A DNA stretch of 35,534 bases from Rhizophagus sp. LPA8_4_AMF (Eukaryota > Glomeromycota > Glomeromycetes > Glomerales > Glomeraceae): positions 1 through 35,534 of the forward strand of contig JADRCO010000374.1 of assembly GCA_021464525.1 (NCBI GenBank), read 5' to 3'. Below, one piece after another: positions 1-11,379 of this stretch (positions are counted from its first letter, which is position 1; each line of letters opens with the position of its first letter). A model generated the notes under the pieces. The model had not been told where the DNA came from and did not search any database. It was given only the letters and a program-made list of their open reading frames with translations. The position numbers and the translations under genes were made by a program.

Positions 1-1121
1 TATATTATAAAATTTGTTTGAAAAAACTTGTAATTTATTAATACTTTTGAATGAAGTGCTTTTCCACAAGTTTGAGTTTAATTAATTTAATATTTTGGGG
101 TTACATATTTTTAATATAATTAATAAATTTATTTAATAAAAAAATGTATTAAGTCTGGAAAATTTAATGTTTAATTATAACATAATTATAACAATTTTAT
201 GTCACAAGTCAGGTATCAATCTACATCTGACGCACAACATATATACATTTATTCTAACTCGTTAATTCTATACTCTATCTAAACGATAAATTATTCTATT
301 ACTATCACGTAATAGGAAGTGCCCTCTCTATCGCTTCCTTCCACGCTTCCCGATTTTATTTTTTTTTGCTGAAAGACTTGACTAAATTGTAACAACAGAC
401 ATGTTATAAGACAACAATGTAAAATATAAACCATATATTACATAATACCGAGGTTAAATGAAATTTATTCACTTTCATTAATTTATTAATTTATTAGTAA
501 TTACTCTTCGTACATACAATATTGTGTAAACGAGATCCAATAAAATGTCATATTTTATTATTATTCTGATTAATTAAAAGATGAATTATTAAAAAACTAA
601 GTCAAATATGTTAATAAAAAATTTTGCTATTTATTTTTTATATAAATTAAGTTGAATAACTAAAAAACCATTAAAATTAATATAATATTGAAATTCATTT
701 AGAGAAGTTATAATATGTTACTATATTTTCTAACAAATATTATGAACGAATAATCAATAATCATTTCATAATATTTAATTCATCAATTTCATAATCTTTT
801 TTGAAGAAAATCAAGAAATTATAAAATAAAGAAATGATGATTTTGATGAATTTATTTTAAATAATAAATTGATTATAAAATTAATTTACGATAATAATTG
901 TTTATTATTGTAGTGTATCAGCAAAAAAAAAAAACAAAAATTTAATATTGAACGTGATTTTTTATTGTCAATGTTGAAACGTAATATTAAAGAATACTGT
1001 ATTCACGTATCAGCATTACTATCGCCACATTTATAATTTGGTTTAAAAAAAGCATAGTTTATATATACCATTAATCTAAATAATTAATTTTATCATTCTT
1101 TATTATAGGGTTTAATCATTT
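1..1121. other. AT-rich non-coding stretch
   Basis: No coding frame of convincing composition, RNA gene or clear repeat was found here. It is strongly A+T rich with many homopolymer runs, and its left end is cut by the window edge. It lies beyond the 3' end of the channel gene on the minus strand. Confidence 0.5.
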
Positions 1122-1290
1122 AATCAAAAAGTCGATCCATTTTTTATATTTCATCTTTTTCCGAAAAAGACTCATATTTCCGGAATTAATAACCTTATAT
1201 CCCGAAATTTATCAAATTATCAACCTTTTTCATGAATGAGTCCGTGAAAGGCTCATTTTAAAGAAATAATGGATAAAATTTTTTATAGGG
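1122..1290 (+). mobile_element. MITE-like repeat, family 1, copy 1 (degraded left end)
   Basis: This short element occurs three times in the window: here, inverted at 9516-9653, and at 32923-33106. Shared blocks are AAAAAGTCGATCC near the left end, CATATTTCCGGAATTAATAA in the middle, and GAAAGGCTCATTTT then GGATAAAATTTTTTATAGGG at the right end. The right end reads TATAGGG, the inverse of the CCCTGTA start kept in the third copy, so the family has short terminal inverted repeats. No coding capacity is visible, so it is probably a non-autonomous DNA transposon. The left terminus here has decayed. Confidence 0.6.
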
Positions 1291-2040
1291 CACACGAAAT
1301 TTATTTTCATGAAATTTTTGTAATAAAAAGATGATACTAGATTTGTCCGTATTTGAAGTAGAATCTCAATAATGAAATACTGCTAAATTTCTTTATTTGT
1401 TTATATCATCAAAATTCTTTGAACTTTTGCCAAATATTAGAAGAAACGAATTTAAAATATTAAAATCTATCTCATTATGCTTAATTTTATAGGTAACCTA
1501 TCCTTAATCAATAAACAACTTACTTATCATCACAATCACAATTTAATAATCATATGATCTATAGACAATTTTTAAAAATAACGATAACTACTTTTTGCGT
1601 TGAATCATATGATGCTGTTGTTTACTTTCAACACTTGATGAATACACTTGTCACTATCTTAAAAAAAAATCATCATATTTTTACTTTTAATTCAAAGATT
1701 GATTCATTATTAAAAATATGATATTAAGAAGCATGAATATTTTTTGTAAAAATATACTTTATTATAATTTGATTACAGACTGGTCCACTTATAAACTAAA
1801 GATTATAAATAACCTATAATTTTAATAACCAAATTATAATGTTAAAATACAATAAATGAAAATAAAATAAATAAATAAATAAATAATAAAAATAGATAAA
1901 CAAATAAATAATTAAATTAAAATTAAAGATAAAAATAAGAAAAAATCACAATTGATAAAACATTGTTTTAAGGAACAACATTTTGTTATGTAATACAGTA
2001 CATTAGAAATAAACTATATCTTACTTTTTTTTGCAAGAAT
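1291..2040. other. AT-rich intergenic region with simple repeats
   Basis: Non-coding DNA between the family 1 repeat and the 3' end of the channel gene. It includes an A/T-only tract at about 1851-1925 with repeated AAAT units. No gene is seen. Confidence 0.5.
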
Positions 2041-5000
2041 TTATTTATCAGGATTACATCTAATATTAAGTTTTTTTAGTAGATCTTGTTTAAGTTCTGT
2101 GAATTCATTAGTATTCCATTCACCATTATCCATCATTTTTTTAATTTCTTCACGAGCCTTATCAGCATTAGCACAATAATATCTTAAGATATAAATTTCG
2201 TATATCAACAAAAATTAGTAGATAATTCAAAAAAATAAATAAAGCAAATAAAATAATAAATTTTACATACATTACTTCAGGAAACCAATTTTTCCAGCGT
2301 CTTTGATGTGGTAATAAATAAAATAACTCAATTTCAGCTATAATCTATGAGGAAATTAAAAATTTATTATTTTTAATATTAATTTTTATAATATTTATAT
2401 TTTACATTAAAAATAGTAATATTATACCTCTGCCTTCTGTATTAAATATGAAACTCTATTATTATCTTTTCAATTGCCATATTGAGTAATCCAATAAACA
2501 AATTCATAAGGTATACAACAACCAATAATGAGAATAAAACAATCAATATTGCAATTGATGGATTACTAGTGTATGACCAATTAGTTAATGCACTTGAGTC
2601 ACCTAAATTAAAAAATGTTTTAAGTATCATTTAAATATCAAAAAAGAAAAGTACATATTTTTACTTACCAGTTAAGAATAAATACATTGCGAAAAGAGAT
2701 GTTCTAAAATCTACAAACATATTTGTATTTCCATTGGGTTGTTGAATTATATATGGATTTGTATCAATGGCTCCATTTTCAAGTACTAAATTATAGGAAG
2801 GGACTATATTCCAAGGATTATTAGGATCATTATTACTCATACGTTCATCAAATGAAAAAGTAGATCTTGGTAATAATAAAATATAAAATGCATGTGCAAA
2901 ACTTATTATAATAATAAATAAAACTACTAGAAAAGAGATAATCTGTTTTGCAACACTAATAATTATTGCAAAATATACACCAAAGTATTCAAATGCTCTA
3001 AAAAATAACAAAAATTTTATATCTAAAAATAGACATGAAAAAGAGAGTAATGGAATTATATAATCATTCGTATCACTTATTCGAAGCCAATAAAAAGAAG
3101 TGTAAATTGGAAGCACATATGCGATTACATCTATAATGTTAAATAATGTACTAGTTAATTACAATTTTCTTAAGATATCATTGTGATATGAGATATATGT
3201 ATATTTACCAAATATGTTCCAAAAATCACGGATCCATTTAATAGGATTATAAATAATCTGACGAATTTCAAGACTTAAATGAATAAATCCAAGTATAATT
3301 GAAGCAATTAAAAGTTGATTACGAATATCATCATTGATATGAGGAATTGTTGCAGCAGCATTAAAGCATCCAAGTAAAGCAATAAATCCAATCCAAATTA
3401 TTGCATAATAGTATTTTCCATAACTATTCCATTTAAAGTTAATTAATACCTCTCCATTCCATGTTTTGTAAACATCTCTATTTATTGTTTCAACAAATGG
3501 ACTAGATTGAGGCCAAATTAATTCAGAAAACCAATTATAGTCTTTTGGATAGTTAACAAACTTAATATAAGGATTCATAAAAGTAATTGTTGGTGTTATT
3601 GTTGTTGGTATTGGTATTATTTTTAAAAATGTTTCAACCACATAAAAATATAGATTTGAAAATCCAGTTCTCTTCCACAAATCATGAATAAAATGGTATC
3701 TTAATAGTATATAACATGTAACAAAATAAATTGGTAATAGAGGTAAAATTATTAAAAGGTGAATATTATTTAGTATTAAGTACATTTTTTTATCATTCAT
3801 TTCATATTGTTCTATTAAATAACAGTAATTTAACCACCAAATAGATTGAGTTGTATCAATTATTTGTAAATAATGTTGAAAAGAATAAAAATGTAAATTG
3901 GAATGTTCATGTTCTATAGTATAAAAAGGTGAATCTATGATCATTACTGTTTCCAAAGAATATCTTAAAATATATTCTGGATAATATTCATTCAATAATG
4001 GCATTGTAGAAGTAATGATACTTAAAAACATCTTATTGTTTCCTAAATCTTCTTTAAAATAATTTATACATTTTTTATAAACATCATCTATTAATTCTGA
4101 ATTATGTTCTTTAATTGCAAATGTTAATAATTCAACTCCATATTTCAAAAGACTTAACTTATTATCTATTATATCTAAAGCCCATCCGTTGCAAGGTATA
4201 AAACTATAATGATTTAATAAAGGTAATGAAGTGGATTTAAAATAAGATTCAATATGTGATATACCCATAAAATAAAAATAGATTAAAGAAATAGATTGAC
4301 TATTTTCATTAAAATGATAAATAAAAAGACCCATTTCTGTTAATATAATGATATCACTATGATTATATATCTTAATAATATGTTTGCGTTTGTCTCGAAG
4401 CATTCTAATTGAAGGTGGTTTTAGATCTTCAACTTTTTTACAAATGTAATCCCAATCACTGATATTATTATTTTTTTTAAAAACCTGCAGTACAATTTTA
4501 TTAATTATATTATCAGCATCATAATTAAAGTCAATTTTCCATTTAATTAGATTTTCAAACTCTTGTTCATGGAATTGTCCGTCAAGTACTACATCAAGTA
4601 TTTCATGTTCATACGTGACTTCTTGGAATAACTTATTTAAAATCTCCTCATATGGATTAAATAAAAGAATAATTAAGTAATCATACATTTCTTTTTTACT
4701 CTTAAAATGATTACCAGAGTATTCATAACAATTATCAATAATTTCTAATTCATCAGAACTTTTTAATAAAGAATCCATATTTAAAATCACTTTTTCCAAA
4801 TTAATCATCCAAACATCTCCATCTATAATTCCAAATACATGTTTGCTTGTAACTTGAATGTTGTTTGAAAGGAATTCTTTTGGTAATTGGTCATAATGTT
4901 TTGAATGCCTTAAACTCTTACTATCTTTCATGATGGAGTCCCAAAATCCATTACTTGGTATATTATTAAATAAAGGAAGTAGTAAAGGAAAGAACAAATG

Positions 5001-6132
5001 AAATAATTGATGATATGAAATAATGTATTTCATGAACATACGTAATTGATTAACTAAATAATAAAGGCAATGTTATTAATAAAGTTAATAGTATATTACA
5101 ATTATTGGCATCAGTTAAAAAAAAAACAATACCATTATTTGTATTTAAAGAAACAACAGGAATTCCTAATTCAATCGAATAAATAATAATTTTATCCTTG
5201 AATCTTGTACAAATGAGCTTCTTATTTCTGGAAAATTTGGTATTTTTTCTAAACTTTAAATTATAAAGTAGAAAATAATAGTTAATTATAAAATATTTCA
5301 AATAGTTTTTGAAAAAACTTTTATTACCTTTTCAAAATCATTATATATTGTCTCCTCATCAACACCAAATATTTTTATCTTTTCTTCAGTAATAAGGTTA
5401 AAATTATAAATGGAATTATCTGAAAACAAATAATTTTCATCATATTTGGATATGTTAACATTTCTAGTTTCTCTTGGTAACCAGTATACTTTTTTACACT
5501 TATACATCAATTTGTTATTTTTTTTTTGTATAGAATTAATAGTAATAATAATTTTCACAGTATTCACAACATTATTCCAATCATCATCATCATCATCAGA
5601 AACAGCATTACATAAAATAAGTTCACCCTTTAAATTAAAAGCACAATACACAGTACTAATACCGTCATATCCTAATGTAATTTCTTGTCTATCATTCATC
5701 ATATCGTATATTTCTAATAATAAATATTTCCGTAATTAGATAAGTACCCAAAATTAATCCGCATAAATTTATTAATTATTACTCACCCAAACGATATCTA
5801 CGACTTATATATGCAAGTTTTTTATCATCGGAGATACAAAATTGTTGATTGCGATCATCAACATCGAGTTTAACGTCATTGACAGAAAATTCAAATTTAA
5901 GTTGTTCATTTTTATTATCAATATTCCAGCCGACAATTGAACAATCTTCTTTACTATAAGTAACGAGATATTTTTCATTTGGTGATACTTCTATATCTGT
6001 AATAGGTTTACCGTTATGATAATTATCTTTATCAGGAACGTTGATTTTATCTTTATCAAAAACGTCATTATCAATAACGTCAATTTTCTCGGTATCGATT
6101 TCATTATCGATTTTTACGAAAACTTCACTCAT
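2041..6132 (-). CDS. WD40-like/ion transport domain membrane protein (TRP-like cation channel), 8 exons
   Basis: Exons, 5' to 3' on the minus strand: 6132-5787, 5713-5328, 5253-5100, 5053-3209, 3130-2669, 2602-2428, 2344-2271 and 2182-2041. All introns are GT-AG (46-83 nt), and phases match at every junction once the frame break below is allowed for. The product is about 1,194 residues. Residues ~45-300 look like WD40/propeller blades, for example ITDIEVSPNEKYLVTYSKED. Hydrophobic segments start near residue 730, and several between ~845 and 1105 resemble an ion transport domain, with a pore-like MYLFLTGD near 1060 followed by a long last helix ending NLFIGLLNMA. Exons 7-8 give a soluble tail beginning EIELFYLLPHQRRW. 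Proteins of this layout are, as I recall, expanded in Rhizophagus; ion selectivity is unknown. One A appears to be missing in the run at 2467-2470 (see findings), so the copy is either damaged or misassembled. A TATATAAAAA box lies about 80 nt upstream. Confidence 0.8.
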
Positions 6133-6209
6133 TTTACTTATTTAAAATAAGAAAATATTTTTAAAAATAATCTAACGGTTAATTTTTTAAAAATAACCAA
6201 CTGTTACAG

Positions 6210-6219
6210 TTTTTATATA
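6210..6219 (-). promoter_or_regulatory. TATA-box-like element of the channel gene
   Basis: TATATAAAAA on the minus strand, 78-87 nt upstream of the ATG at 6132. Similar boxes at comparable distance precede protease genes A and B and the knottin-like gene, which supports a real promoter role. In DNA this AT-rich, chance matches are common. Confidence 0.4.
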
Positions 6220-6393
6220 ATATCAATTTAAAGTAATACAAATCTTATTATAAAAAATTAACCAAGGAAATGTGGAATAATTGGCGTATTTTGTATAATT
6301 ACTGTATTTCGTATCAGGGACAAATACAACTTCGCGTCATACAAAAAAAAATTTCATTGTAAATAACTGATAATATTACTTTAAAATTCTATT

Positions 6394-6579
6394 ATGCCAC
6401 GCAAAAAAGTATCTTCATTAACGCAGAAATTATTAAACATTGTACTGTACGTGTAAGCACCAAATCATAAAAGTATTGTCTTTTACTGATGAGTAACAAA
6501 CAAATAATTGAGAAGAATTAAATAAAATATTGATATTTCATTTAGTCCATCGGATATTACGAAAAGATTTGAAGATCGA
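6394..6579 (+). CDS. possible 5' end of a small unidentified gene (two exons, partial)
   Basis: An ATG at 6394 opens MPRKKVSSLTQKLLNIV, then a good donor GTACGT at 6447. An acceptor TTTCATTTAG ends at 6545. Joining 6394-6446 to 6546-6579 keeps the frame and gives about 29 residues, continuing LPSDITKRFEDR up to a second strong donor, GTGAGT, at 6580. No convincing third exon was found further on, so this is either a truncated gene or a remnant. It is divergent from the channel gene, 262 nt from its ATG. I do not recognise the protein; the basic N-terminus would fit an intracellular product. Confidence 0.35.
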
Positions 6580-6840
6580 GTGAGTAACAAATAATGTTTA
6601 GTGATGCAGAAAAAACTAGCTTACCCTATTTTAGGTTCATAATAATTTCTCAAATTACCAAATTTAATTAGCGTATTTATATATCCAAAGTAATTACCAA
6701 ATTTAATTTTACGTATTTACACCGGCCACATTCCGAAATTCTAATTGAAAGTATACCACATTGTTACATTGTTATAAGTAGCACATCTAAATCGGTAAAT
6801 AGTTAATCGAGTAATGATCATCAATAAATATGAACGCCAT

Positions 6841-6920
6841 AATTTGTGTTGTGTAAACGAATCTGATTGTTAATTTATAAAATTTATGTTGTGTAAACGT
6901 ATATGATTGTTAATTTATAA
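6841..6920 (+). repeat. 40-bp direct tandem duplication
   Basis: Two adjacent 40-bp copies share GTTGTGTAAACG and TGATTGTTAATTTATAA and differ at only a few positions. This looks like a simple slippage or local duplication in non-coding DNA. Confidence 0.75.
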
Positions 6921-7132
6921 ACAAAAATTTTAAAATCGCAAATAATCTCAAGCCAGCAAAAATGTATTTGAAAAGTCAATCAGCTCATGCAATTTTTTAC
7001 AATTTATTATATTAAATGATTCCTCTCAAGTAGGGTTGACACGTAATTTAAAGCGATAACTTTCATTTTGTCTCTACTATTTAAGAGAATTAAAGATGCG
7101 ATTCGTCTATCCAGATCGGATTATCTCCGGCC

Positions 7133-7192
7133 AGTACCGTAAACGATTGACTAAATTATACCCGGATATCTTAGTCAACCGTTTACGGTACT
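7133..7192 (+). repeat. 22-bp inverted repeat (hairpin)
   Basis: The arms AGTACCGTAAACG... at 7133-7154 and ...CGTTTACGGTACT at 7171-7192 pair over 22 bp with one mismatch around a 16-nt loop. The flanks (7110-7335) repeat GGATATCC-type words, so the hairpin may be the core of a decayed inverted-repeat element. Confidence 0.65.
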
Positions 7193-8753
7193 ACCAATTT
7201 TCTGTCAACACTATGATTAATTTTGAATATCCGGATATCCGTAATCGGATACACGGATAGTACAATTTAATACAACTCGGATGTCGGATAAATGTTTCAA
7301 ATCTATGGATATCTGGATCGCGATTGGCGCATTTCGTAATGATTGTGACAATGTGACATGTTGCTTAACCTTATTTGTAAATAGTTTATTACCCGTATTT
7401 GTACGTATTGTACTACTCATAAATTGTAAGCTAAATCAGCATGTTACAAGATAAAAATAAACAAAAATATGATGACTTTTATTATAATTCGCGATCCGAC
7501 TGATCCGTGAGTCAACTGCAAAATGTTCATATATGATTTAGGTGCAAATTTATGTCGATCATTAGTAATTTTTTTCTGATGCCCGATTTCATTCCTTAAA
7601 TAATACACTTTATATGAACCCATTCCACTAACATATTTTAATACATAATATTTATCTCAAAGTTTCAAATAGTTTGTTTTTTACAATTTTTTCACATAAT
7701 TTTTTACTTTTATTTGACGGCACGCGAGATTCCCATTTCTGCAGATCCTTTGCAGCGTGAATCACGAATTATTCAAGATCGGCACGTTGCGAAGTTGTCA
7801 TTTCATTTTTTTTAAAAAAAAATCATCATTTTATTATTTATTAATTTAGTAAGTATAATATTTTTTATTTTATTTGTGTTTTAGAATTTAGTTTCGAAAC
7901 GGATGATATGGTAAGTTGGTGTTTATATTTGTTGTTTTTTTCATAATTGTTGACTATTTTTAAAATAAAATAAAAAAAAAAATTACAAGATGACGCTTGT
8001 TTATTTGATATAATATTGATACATAATTTATTAATAAGTAATTACTTTTTTATGGATAGGATTAAAAAGGTTTTGTGCTTTGCCCCGGCTGATCAAAGAT
8101 TATTGTGATAATTTTATTCTTAAGGCACATTCTTGGAACGATCGTTAAACATCAATTTTTTTCAATTACTCACAATAAATTACTAACTCTAACAGTTGAT
8201 TTACGCTCAATAAATCCAAAGTTCTGATTGAATTAAGTCATAGGTGACAAATAACTAGGAATTTCCACCGAAAAACTCCAAGTTTTCCAGATTAATTAGA
8301 AAAAATGAAGAATTAGGATATTAATACAATAATTAATGAAATTAAAAATTTATTCCTTTATTAGCTCCTAACTTAATCATTTTAAGTATTTGTACTATAA
8401 AAATAAAAATTTCACTATTTTATTCATCGTAATTATTAAAATTAATTCCAATAATGAAAACAAACGGAACAACTGAAATCAGCGTTCAATTGTTTGTTTC
8501 CGTTTTTGATGATTATTTAACAAAATGTGACGCAGTACTTCAACGCCCTAGTTTATATTTGACTAAAATTTGTTATTAATATCTGATATTATACATTCGT
8601 ATTCCTAATAATTTGATAGATAAGGAAAAATTATTTTAGACTCTTATTATTTTGACGATTCTTTTACAGTTTACAGGTAAAACTCCGAATAACAGGTCGC
8701 ACTATTCATAAAAGAAATTATGATCGATTTATTGTTTTATATTTCTTTTCCTA

Positions 8754-8899
8754 TGTTGTAGACCAAACTTGACCATGTCCCAAATCGTCCCATCGGCCTA
8801 AATTATTGGCCCATTCTAATAATGCCTTAAAACTGTACCAGCGATGATCTCCTAATTTGGGCTGATGGGACGATTTGGGACATGGATTGGTCTACAACA
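8754..8899 (+). mobile_element. MITE with ~45-bp terminal inverted repeats
   Basis: The left end TGTTGTAGACCAAACTTGAC and the right end ...GGACATGGATTGGTCTACAA are inverted copies. The similarity extends inward through TGTCCCAAATCGTCCCATC to about 45 bp. The 8-mer CCTATGTT sits at both flanks (8750-8757 and 8900-8907), either as an 8-bp target duplication overlapping the terminus or as a 4-bp CCTA duplication plus chance identity. There is no coding capacity. Confidence 0.75.
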
Positions 8900-8907
8900 C
8901 CTATGTT

Positions 8908-9515
8908 AGTTATAAAACCTCGCAAAAATTGAATGATTATTTTTCATAGGTCCTATATTTTGAAAAAAATGATCGAACTTTATTTTAATTATAATTTATT
9001 GTAATAAAGTTATATTATTGGTTGTTTATTTGTTTTCATGTACAGTAGAAGATTCAATCAAAAAAGAACAAAAGAAGAATTTAAATTTATTATAGCAAAG
9101 AATGGCAAAGAATTTCTATTTAGGCAGATAATTTAAAAGATTAATATCAATTACATTTTAAGTTATATTACTTGATATGGATAAGACGAACAGAACGGTT
9201 TTTAAGGACCCAAGCAATATATAAACAAGAAATCGGTACCCATTTACTATTAGCTCTATGCATCTCTTCAGAACCAGAATTACGTAATGCCGCTGTCATT
9301 ATCCAAAATATTCTACTTTTGTGTATTGCTCGAGGTCCCGTCCTGGTTTGAACCGATTCTCAGAATATACTCTCAAAGCCAACCTTTCTAGAACAAACCG
9401 TTTTACTCAGGCTGCTCAGTTTGGTTTGAAAATGGAACTGACGTTCGACCTTAGAGCTAATTCCGATGAGTCAGAACTTTTTCCATTGTAATTTGAATTT
9501 ATTTATTTTTTAGAG
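8908..9515. other. non-coding stretch
   Basis: No supported gene. A less AT-rich part at about 9190-9480 has short open stretches in several frames but nothing coherent, so it is possibly old decayed coding sequence. Confidence 0.35.
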
Positions 9516-9653
9516 ACTCCGTAAAAATGAGCCTTTCACGGATCCATTTACGGAAAACGAAAATAATTCGATAAATTCTGTGATACCGGAAATATGAGTC
9601 CTTTTACGGAAAAAAAATGGAATATAAAAAACGGATTGACTTTTTTTACAGGG
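9516..9653 (-). mobile_element. MITE-like repeat, family 1, copy 2 (inverted, 3' truncated)
   Basis: In reverse complement it starts CCCTGTAAAAAAAGTC, as copy 3 does, and runs through ATATTCCAT, CATATTTCCGG and CGTGAAAGGCTCATTTTTAC. It stops before the GGATAAAATTTTTTATAGGG terminus, so that end is missing. Confidence 0.6.
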
Positions 9654-9757
9654 ATACCGCATACCCAAAGACATGATCATCAAGACTGACAACTTTTAAA
9701 GATACTTTCATTGCAAAAAAAGGCATGTAGAAAATTGTTGCCTGGAAAATAGCTTGC

Positions 9758-10793
9758 TTTTGATATATTAACCTTTGAAAAATTTGTCATCGAAAATTCA
9801 AATATATATTGGAAACATGGTAAGTATTGATACTGTAATGATGATATTGATCAAACAGAATATTCTTTAGACTTTAAACCAGCAAAATCAAATGGTAAAA
9901 AGAGATGGAAGCAAAGTCTTCATAATTGGGAGAGATTATATATAATTATGTAATTATTTGATTAGGAAGAATACTTGAATCTGATAATTCCGATGATTCT
10001 TCATTTGAATGAAAAAAGAAATCCATTCCTAAGTCTTGGTAAGCAACCTTAGTTATGTGCTCCAGAAATCCATTTAAAGTTAACAGCAAATTTCTTCAGA
10101 ATGTACTGTATTGTAAGTAAATATGAGGAAAATAATATCTTAAGAATAAAAAAATATTATCATTTAATAATATTCAATATAATACAATCAATTAGATGAA
10201 AGGAACTGTGAAATTGCTCCAATCTATCGAATTTGCAACCTCTATAAAAAAAGCAGAACCGTTTTTTATACTGAAAGTCACGTTTTATGCTGGGAGGTAC
10301 GTTTTTATACTGTGAGATACGGAATCGTGCATTTTTCCGTATCTCTCGGTATAAAAAACATACCTAGACGTAACTCTCAGTATACAAAACGCATCTATCA
10401 GTATAGAAACGTATCTACTTTTTTTATAGGGAACATGCAACAAAAAAATTCACATTCATCATGACATCACTAGTATTTCCAACCTATCTTGTTCAGTATA
10501 TAGTTACCTCTTCAATATATTAAGGAAACTTTAGCACCTATTTCTATTCTCAATGATTTATCACAATTACAACTTTCAAGTTCCAAACATAAAAGAATTT
10601 TTGGAAAGATGGATAAGGATATTAGATGAAGATAGTAATGATGAATTTATATAACTTATTGGTACATTTTACTGAACAAAAAACATCTGTTAAGACATAG
10701 TATTAAATATTTAAATGACGAAGAATTTCAAATACTAGGTGTATGGTGCAAAACTATCCAAACTGCAACTAAGCAGTTGGATAAACGCAAATA
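9758..10793 (+). pseudogene. decayed unidentified protein-coding gene, split by a MITE
   Basis: Protein-like stretches lie in plus-strand frames, broken by stops and frameshifts. From 9758 they read FDILTFEKFVIENSNIYWKH, then a stop, then QTEYSLDFKPAKSNGKKRW. At about 9960 comes GRILESDNSDDSSFE. From ~10590 they read NIKEFLERWIRILDEDSNDE and finally KYLNDEEFQILGVWCK, ending at a stop at 10791-10793. Residue use (Trp, Asp/Glu and Lys mixtures) is unlike random AT-rich DNA. The palindromic element at 10239-10431 lies inside. I do not recognise the family. Confidence 0.4.
10239..10431 (+). mobile_element. palindromic MITE (foldback element)
   Basis: The left end is CCTCTATAAAAAAAGCAGA, and the right end read inward on the other strand is CCCTATAAAAAAAGTAGA. 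The interior is an imperfect palindrome of TATACTG/CAGTATA and ACGTTTT-type words centred near 10340. Its termini resemble those of the family 1 repeat (CCCTGTAAAAAAAGTCGA), so both may be moved by the same transposase. There is no coding capacity. Confidence 0.65.
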
Positions 10794-10983
10794 GATGATT
10801 TGTAATAATACATAATAATTCAAAAATATAAACATAAATGAGTACCATTTTATAAATAAATAAAAATTCAGGATATTGAATTCAAATGAATGATATAAGA
10901 CTCTAATATTTGATATTTAGTAACCAATAAAAACAAATGTTAATTTAGTAGTAGAATACAAAAGAGATTAACTCATCTTAAAA

Positions 10984-11377
10984 ATGAGTTTAAAATTATT
11001 AATTATATCAGATACGTTATTTCTATTAACAACAACTCCTTACAAAAGGACTCTCATTGTAGGAAACACCACCAACTTAGGAATTAGGTTTGCACTTGAT
11101 GCAAAATTAGAACATTCAGCAATAATAGTAATTGATATTTCGGGCTCGAACTCGTGTGATATAATTATTAATTAAAATTCCATTTGTATAAACTTATGCA
11201 CTACAAAAAAACCCTACAATGTCTTGAAGGAAAGCTTCGAAACACATCTTATTACCCACCCTCAATCTAAATGATTACGATAAACCAAGTTTTGATTGAA
11301 AGTTATATACCTGAATACATGAAGAGAAAATTAGAGCAAAGAGATTTTGGTCATCAAAACGACGATGTTAATCAAAT
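10984..11377 (+). pseudogene. possible remnant of an unidentified coding sequence
   Basis: A 63-codon open frame (10984-11175) includes KRTLIVGNTTNLGIRFALDA, loosely like a nucleotide-binding start. Next come MHYKKTLQCLEGKLRNTSYY, one stop (11268-11270), and ITINQVLIESYIPEYMKRKL in the same frame. The pieces look coding but are interrupted, and no intact gene can be assembled. The last piece abuts the decayed channel copy. The family is unknown and the evidence weak. Confidence 0.25.
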
Positions 11378-11379
11378 AC

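Larger units (their letters stand above)
6580..8749. other. intergenic region with repeats, no intact gene
   Basis: It contains a 40-bp tandem duplication (6841-6920) and a 22-bp hairpin (7133-7192) within a stretch rich in GGATATCC-like motifs (7110-7335). At about 7716-7811 there is a short, less AT-rich open stretch reading REIPISADPLQRESRIIQDR. It has no clear start or splice partners and may be an exon remnant. Nothing else is supported. Confidence 0.4.

Noticed and set aside
5446-5739. 97-codon plus-strand frame
   Set aside because: It is antisense to exon 2 of the channel gene, whose splicing and homologous pattern explain the sequence.
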